Assembly: GCA_023954815.1 (NCBI GenBank)
Contig: JAGSHB010000052.1
Location: 1 to 35,646, forward strand
Source: Myxococcales bacterium
Lineage (GTDB): Bacteria > Myxococcota_A > UBA9042
DNA: 35,646 nucleotides
Direction: 5' to 3'
Part shown: positions 31,316-35,646 of the stretch, in pieces
Layout of the letters: each line of letters opens with the position of its first letter
Position numbering within the stretch: the stretch's first letter is position 1
Notes under the pieces: generated by a model
Told to the model about the DNA's origin: nothing
What the model saw: only the letters and a program-made list of their open reading frames with translations
The model's database searches: none
Position numbers and translations under genes: made by a program

Positions 31316-32023
31316 CTACGGCGTCTTGTTGGCTGCCTGCTTCCGCACGCCGCGGCCGACTCGCTCGAGCACGCGCCGCAACCGCGCGCGACGCTCGGGC
31401 GACAGCCGATTTTTCGGCAGGACGTCGGCAGGCGTCGCGCCGCCCCCAGCCTGCCTTTCCAGCCATGCGACCGTCTCCGCCCGGAGCCGCAGATCTTTGG
31501 GGAACCGGGTGCGAATAAACGCCAACAGCTCTTCCTCGGTCGCGCCAGCGCGTTTGCGCTTGAGCAGCTGCCACACGATCGGAGGAGCCGGCTTGCCCAG
31601 CCGCTTGCCAAGATGGGACAGCAACCCCAGGTCTTTGTCGGCGACCTGCGCGCGGATCGCGCCGACCATTCCGCCTGCCGGGAGACGCTTGCCGCGCGGC
31701 AGCCCAACCGTCGCTTTGTCGTCGGCTCGCGGGGCTTTTTGCGGTGACGGCGCACGGGTGATTGTGGTCGATTTGGGTAGCGATTTGGGCGGCCGCCCAG
31801 AGTCCGCCGAGGCGAAAGGGCGGTGGCCCCTCGAATCAACGCTGGTCGGAAGAGGCTTCACGTTTTTCGAGGGCCTCGGCAGCTCATGCCACGTCTCTAC
31901 CGATGCGCCCGGTTGAGCGGAGTCGGCCCCCCAGGGTGACACGCCCCAAAACAACGCACCGCCTGCGAGCAGTACTGCGGCCGCAGCGCCAATGAGCGTC
32001 TGACGAGATGGCTTAGTCGACAT
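31316..32023 (-). CDS. Single-pass membrane protein, helical, unknown function
   Basis: A 235-residue protein with an N-terminal membrane segment (LIGAAAAVLLAGGALFWGV), a Pro/Ser/Lys-rich spacer (~35-105) and a C-terminal, Leu/Arg-rich helical region. The hydrophobic segment could be an uncleaved anchor; no cleavage site or lipobox is convincing. Its ATG lies inside the last codons of the clostripain-like gene (11-bp overlap, AGATGTCGACTAA), so translation is probably coupled, and it ends 15 nt before the PPC lipoprotein start. No family recognised. Position suggests a partner or anchor for the protease system. Confidence 0.7.
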   Translation of the reverse strand: MSTKPSRQTLIGAAAAVLLAGGALFWGVSPWGADSAQPGASVETWHELPRPSKNVKPLPTSVDSRGHRPFASADSGRPPKSLPKSTTITRAPSPQKAPRADDKATVGLPRGKRLPAGGMVGAIRAQVADKDLGLLSHLGKRLGKPAPPIVWQLLKRKRAGATEEELLAFIRTRFPKDLRLRAETVAWLERQAGGGATPADVLPKNRLSPERRARLRRVLERVGRGVRKQAANKTP

Positions 32024-34148
32024 CTGGAAGTGTAATTGCGGCGTTGGCGTAGCCGGCGTTGCCGAAGACGTCCGTCACCTTGATCATCACGGTGTAGTTG
32101 CCACTTGGTGCATCGATGACGTCGAGCTTGAACGCGCCACTAGCAGGGATCAGGCTACCTTTGGACGCCGCCTTGAGCCCCGTCTGGCCCGTCGTGGCGT
32201 TGACCGTCATCAGCGTCGGGGTCACCGTCGCCTTGGGAGCGGCTTTACGTAGCGCTGCGAGGGTCATGACCGATGCGTTGGAGCCTTGGCCAATCGCAAC
32301 TTTCGAGACGGTCTCAGAGTTGCCGTCGAAGATGAACGTGCACGCCATCTTCTCGCCGGTGGCGGGATCGGAAATCTGCCCAGAGAAGGCCAGCAAAGCC
32401 GCATCAAACTCGCCGGATTTGGTGCCAACCACGAGCCATGGCAAGAGCGTGATGGGCAGAAACTCATCAGAAGCATCGCGGATACCGGCAATTCCCATGT
32501 CCCAACCGAATGTGTAGGTGCCCGGATCGATGGGGCCCATGCCGAGACTGCCGAAGACGTAGACGAGGTTCGCTTGATTGGGGTCCGTCATGAGTAGCGT
32601 GCCGTCGACGATGGCGACGTCCTTGTCGGCCACACTGAAGCTCACTTTGGGCGGGTTATTCTCCGTTGGCGCAGCGGGAACTTCCGCCGAGGCGCTCAGC
32701 GTCGGAGCTTTGTTGTCGTTGGCGGCGACGATGGTGTCGAGCAGCCCTTTCCAGCCGGAGACCTTGTTCCACGCATCCGCCTTCTTGCCGTAGGCTGTCA
32801 TCTCCTCAGCAACCAGCTCGTTGGCGAGGCCGATCTGCACGTGCACGCCCTTTTGCGCCTGCCGCAGCGTCCCCACAGACGTATCGATAATCATCGCCGC
32901 CAATGCCTTGCGCGCCTTGTCGGCCTCCGTAGCCAGGGCATCATCTCCGCCGACTGCCCAGGCTTGGTCGAGAAATTGGCCCAAGTCACGCAGACGTGAC
33001 GGCTCCGTCGGGTCGCCGACCACAGCTGAATACACCGGCAGACTCATCACTGTGCCGAGCCCAACGCCCAGCATGTCCACCGATTTACTGGTGGCAAACA
33101 GCGTCGCGAAGCCCTTCACCGCAGTGAGGAACGCGTCGGTCTTGCTCATGTCCAGCGCGACGTGACTGCGGATGAGCTTATCGTCCAAACCCGCAGCGAG
33201 GTGGTGCTTATCCCACGCGGCGACCTCTGCCTTGGCAAACTCGATGGCCGACACGCCCGGGTTCTTGTCGAGGTAGTTGAGCACCGCGGTGTAGTCCCAG
33301 CCGTCGCCGTAGTCGATCTCTGCGTTGGCGATGAAGACCTTGGCGATGTCGCGGAACGGTACTGCCACCTCAGCGCCAGCCATCAGGCAGGTGTCGAAAG
33401 AGAGAAAGTCCAACGGGCGCGTGCCGCTGATACCAGCGTCCGCCAAGCCGCCGCCGATGGCCGTCACCAAGTCGTTGATCCCGATGCCCTGGCCTGCCTC
33501 ACCACTCTTGCCGCCGTCAGCGCCGTCGTGACCAAAGCCGCCATTCCAGGCACCACCGTGGTCCCACAGGATGAGTCCATAGTGCTTGGCGGGGTTGGCC
33601 TTGAACGCCTTGGCGATCGAAGCGCGCAAGACCTTCGGATCATCCAGGTTCTGCTCCGCCGTCGTCTCGTAAGGGATCAGGTCCTTGTCGGAGCCCAGGA
33701 CGCGGTACCACTCCGTACCCGTCGCATAGTTTTCGCCGGTGCCGGTGTCCGCGGAGGCGTCCCAGTCGGCCATCACGATCATTCGGATGTGGTCGCCGAA
33801 CACGGCCTTGTTCATCTCGACCATGTCACGCACCAACGAGGGCGAGAGGTTGTGGTCTGCGTGGCCATAGACAAAGATCGTCCAGGCTGCCTTGCCGTCC
33901 GTCGTTCCCGCGTCCGTTCCGCCGGTCGTCGTGTCCCCACCACCGGCAGTCGTATCCCCACCACCGGCAGTGCTGTCCTGCGAGCCACCAACGGTATCGG
34001 TTTCAGTTCCGCCGCCGGGGCCATCATCGAAGTCGCCCTCTTCGCAAGCAAATGTGCCCAATGCGAGCGCTAACGCCAGTGTCAACCTGCCAAGCATATG
34101 AAAGAAACGACGCGCTTGTCGTGATTGGTGATGAGGGCGGATGAACAT
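32013..34148 (-). CDS. Clostripain-family (C11) cysteine protease lipoprotein
   Basis: About 711 residues from ATG 34148. The frame also has an upstream ATG at 34283, but only 34148 puts the signal peptide at the N-terminus (LTLALALALGTFAC lipobox). A Gly/Thr/Asp linker follows, with two in-frame copies of a TAGGGDT unit. The peptidase C11 domain starts at WTIFVYGHADHNLS. The catalytic dyad is His197 in LILWDHGGAWNG and Cys254 in LDFLSFDTCLMAG, 57 residues apart, close to the 55 of clostripain. Clostripain cuts after Arg and is often Ca-dependent and self-processed; specificity here is not readable. The last ~150 residues look like a beta-sandwich (VTPTLMTVNATTGQTGL, NYTVMIKVTDVFGNAGYANA). 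First gene of a three-gene operon; divergent from the S1 gene. Confidence 0.92.
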   Translation of the reverse strand: MFIRPHHQSRQARRFFHMLGRLTLALALALGTFACEEGDFDDGPGGGTETDTVGGSQDSTAGGGDTTAGGGDTTTGGTDAGTTDGKAAWTIFVYGHADHNLSPSLVRDMVEMNKAVFGDHIRMIVMADWDASADTGTGENYATGTEWYRVLGSDKDLIPYETTAEQNLDDPKVLRASIAKAFKANPAKHYGLILWDHGGAWNGGFGHDGADGGKSGEAGQGIGINDLVTAIGGGLADAGISGTRPLDFLSFDTCLMAGAEVAVPFRDIAKVFIANAEIDYGDGWDYTAVLNYLDKNPGVSAIEFAKAEVAAWDKHHLAAGLDDKLIRSHVALDMSKTDAFLTAVKGFATLFATSKSVDMLGVGLGTVMSLPVYSAVVGDPTEPSRLRDLGQFLDQAWAVGGDDALATEADKARKALAAMIIDTSVGTLRQAQKGVHVQIGLANELVAEEMTAYGKKADAWNKVSGWKGLLDTIVAANDNKAPTLSASAEVPAAPTENNPPKVSFSVADKDVAIVDGTLLMTDPNQANLVYVFGSLGMGPIDPGTYTFGWDMGIAGIRDASDEFLPITLLPWLVVGTKSGEFDAALLAFSGQISDPATGEKMACTFIFDGNSETVSKVAIGQGSNASVMTLAALRKAAPKATVTPTLMTVNATTGQTGLKAASKGSLIPASGAFKLDVIDAPSGNYTVMIKVTDVFGNAGYANAAITLPDVD
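33929..33975 (-). repeat. Two 21-bp tandem copies in the protease linker
   Basis: The segment CCCCACCACCGGCAGT recurs with a 21-bp period, encoding two TAGGGDT units in the Gly/Thr/Asp linker after the lipobox of the C11 protease. It is a short in-frame repeat, the type that can vary in copy number. Confidence 0.7.
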
Positions 34149-34297
34149 GGTGAACTCTGGGTGAAGGGACGAGGGTGGGCGCACGATAGCGTTAGGCGCC
34201 TCAAGACAAAAGCCGAAATCCGCTGTGACACAGGCGTTGCAATACAACTCAATTGCATTAGCCTCCGCGCCCGTGTCGAGCACGAAGGAGCCGGACC

Positions 34298-35646
34298 ATG
34301 AGCAGTAGTAGCAGCAACGATTGGATGCAGGACGAGGCCGATTTTGAGGCCATGTTTGCCGAGACAGAGACGGATCGTCCCTTCTTTGGCCCTGGCGACG
34401 AAGTGGTGGGCAAGGTCCTGCACGTCGGTGAGAAGTTCGTGCAACTCGATCTCGGCAGCGGTGTCGACGGCCTGCTCGATGTGGGCTTTCTCAGCGGCGA
34501 CAAGCCCGAGATCGGCCAGGAAATCAAGGGCTACGTGGTCAAGTACAGAAACCGCACTGTCGAGGTAGCTACGGGCATGCCCCGCGGCAAGGTCGACCTG
34601 AGCGCGCTGTACACGGCACTCGAGAGCGGCATGCCTGTCGAGGGCAAGGTCACAGAGACGAACAAGGGGGGCTACGTCGTCGAGCTCAACGGCGATGTGC
34701 GCGGCTTCTGCCCGCTGGGCCAGATGGACATCCGTCGCATCGAAGATCCAAACGAACTCGTCGGCTCCAAGCTGGTCTTCAAGGTGCTGGAGATGCGCGA
34801 GGGCCGCGATCCCGTGCTGTCACGCAAGGCGGTCTTGCTCGCTGAGCGCGCCGCCCAGGCTGAGGAGACCCGCAAGTCCCTCGTCGTCGGCGCGACGATG
34901 AAAGGGCGCATCACGCGCGTGACGGACTTCGGCGCGTTCGTGGATCTCGGCGGGTTGGAAGGCTTGGTACACGTCTCGGAGATGGGCTACGGCCGTCGCC
35001 GCGCGAACGAGTTGGTCAAGCCCGATCAGACTGTCGAGGTTGAGGTGCTCCGCATCGAGCCCGCCCAAGGTGAGCGTCGTGAGCGCATCGGCCTGAGCAT
35101 GCGTTCGCTAACGGTCGACCCCTTCGACACCGCGATGGACGACCTGTCCTCCGGCGTCATCTGCCGCGGCGTGGTCACACGCATTCAGCCCTACGGAGCA
35201 TTCGTCGAGCTGGCCAACGGCATCGAGGGCCTGCTGCACGTCAGCGCCTTCGGCAAGCGCGTCGGCTCGCCCAAAGATATGTGCGCCGTCGATGACAAGA
35301 TCCTCGTTCGTATCAAGTCCCTCGACCCGGCGCTACGCCGTATCGCCCTGGCGTGGGTCGAAGAAGAGAAGCTGTCCGAGATCTTGGACCCCACACTTGT
35401 CATTCCAAAGACGTCTTTGAACGTCGACATCGTCGGGATGAGCGTCGCCTTGGGTGACGAAGGTGGCCGCGGTGAGGCCAGTGATGGCGCCCGCGAAGCG
35501 AAGAAGCTGGCTCCGCCCCCCAAGGTCGGCACCATCCTCAACGTCAGCATCGACCGCCACGCCCGCTTCGGCGTCTTCTGCAGCTGGCCCGACGGTGAGG
35601 GCCTCGTGCCGTTCGCCGAGCTAGGTGTTCCCCACGGCACCGACCT
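34298..35646 (+). CDS. S1-domain RNA-binding protein, 3' end outside window
   Basis: GAAGGAG (34284-34290) lies 7 nt before ATG 34298, and the frame stays open to the window edge (449 complete codons). An acidic Ser/Asp/Glu leader of ~30 residues is followed by S1 (OB-fold) domains near residues 33-93, 108-178, 200-270 and 286-355, and a fifth beginning near 410. The third and fourth are the most canonical (RITRVTDFGAFVDLGGLEGLVHVSEM and GVVTRIQPYGAFVELANGIEGLLHVS). A low-complexity acidic/Ala linker separates the fourth and fifth. This layout resembles the ribosomal-protein-S1-like proteins of Myxococcota, which bind mRNA; whether it is the true ribosomal S1 or a paralogue cannot be decided here. 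Divergent from the clostripain gene across 149 bp. The only clearly housekeeping-type gene in the window. Confidence 0.92.
   Translation, partial: MSSSSSNDWMQDEADFEAMFAETETDRPFFGPGDEVVGKVLHVGEKFVQLDLGSGVDGLLDVGFLSGDKPEIGQEIKGYVVKYRNRTVEVATGMPRGKVDLSALYTALESGMPVEGKVTETNKGGYVVELNGDVRGFCPLGQMDIRRIEDPNELVGSKLVFKVLEMREGRDPVLSRKAVLLAERAAQAEETRKSLVVGATMKGRITRVTDFGAFVDLGGLEGLVHVSEMGYGRRRANELVKPDQTVEVEVLRIEPAQGERRERIGLSMRSLTVDPFDTAMDDLSSGVICRGVVTRIQPYGAFVELANGIEGLLHVSAFGKRVGSPKDMCAVDDKILVRIKSLDPALRRIALAWVEEEKLSEILDPTLVIPKTSLNVDIVGMSVALGDEGGRGEASDGAREAKKLAPPPKVGTILNVSIDRHARFGVFCSWPDGEGLVPFAELGVPHGTD

Overview
The window looks like chromosomal DNA of a high-GC Gram-negative predator or degrader type bacterium of the Myxococcota (Bradymonadia/Polyangia-like). 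The evidence is indirect: a MYXO-CTERM-like C-terminal sorting tail, lipoproteins whose lipobox is followed by Asp/Ala/Gly/Ser-rich linkers, MopE-type putative metal-binding motifs (CNGxDDDCDGxxDE), long arrays of CDDGNPCTTDxCD cysteine repeats, and the near absence of housekeeping genes apart from one S1-domain protein. No rRNA, tRNA, CRISPR, integrase or transposase was seen.

Layout. (1) 1-3495: the 3' part of a large unrecognised protein (+), convergent with a small secreted Ig-like-domain protein (-). (2) 4084-4578: a secreted, very basic protein built from four 26-residue tandem repeats. (3) 4867-8427: a tightly coupled three-gene operon (overlaps of 8 and 4 nt). It encodes an OvoA-type 5-histidylcysteine sulfoxide synthase without the methyltransferase domain, a cyanophycin-synthetase-type ATP-grasp ligase and a RimK/glutathione-synthetase-type ATP-grasp ligase. 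No OvoB lyase or methyltransferase is present. This is the best candidate here for an undescribed pathway, possibly a peptide-conjugated thio- or sulfoxide-histidine metabolite. (4) 8499-21324 (-): a ~3,530-residue cysteine-rich lipoprotein, preceded on the same strand by a protein with three tandem DsbA-like thioredoxin folds, a plausible dedicated disulfide-handling partner. (5) 21471-24510 (+): a radical SAM enzyme divergent from the DsbA-like gene, then an SGNH hydrolase with a MYXO-CTERM-like tail. (6) 24504-27698: an MmcQ/YjbR-like protein (-), a CotH-kinase-like lipoprotein (+) and a conserved-looking secreted protein (-). (7) 27920-30052 (+): a secreted protein with a P/homoB-type domain and a C-terminal TLDc-like domain, otherwise best known from eukaryotes. 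(8) 34148-30098 (-): a three-gene operon of a clostripain (C11) protease lipoprotein, a membrane-anchored helical protein and a PPC-type lipoprotein. (9) 34298-end (+): a multi-S1-domain RNA-binding protein cut by the window edge.

Most genes encode exported, lipidated or surface-anchored products, so the region reads as an envelope/secretome neighbourhood with one cytoplasmic small-molecule operon (4867-8427) embedded in it. Functional assignments rest on motifs read by eye. No database search was possible.
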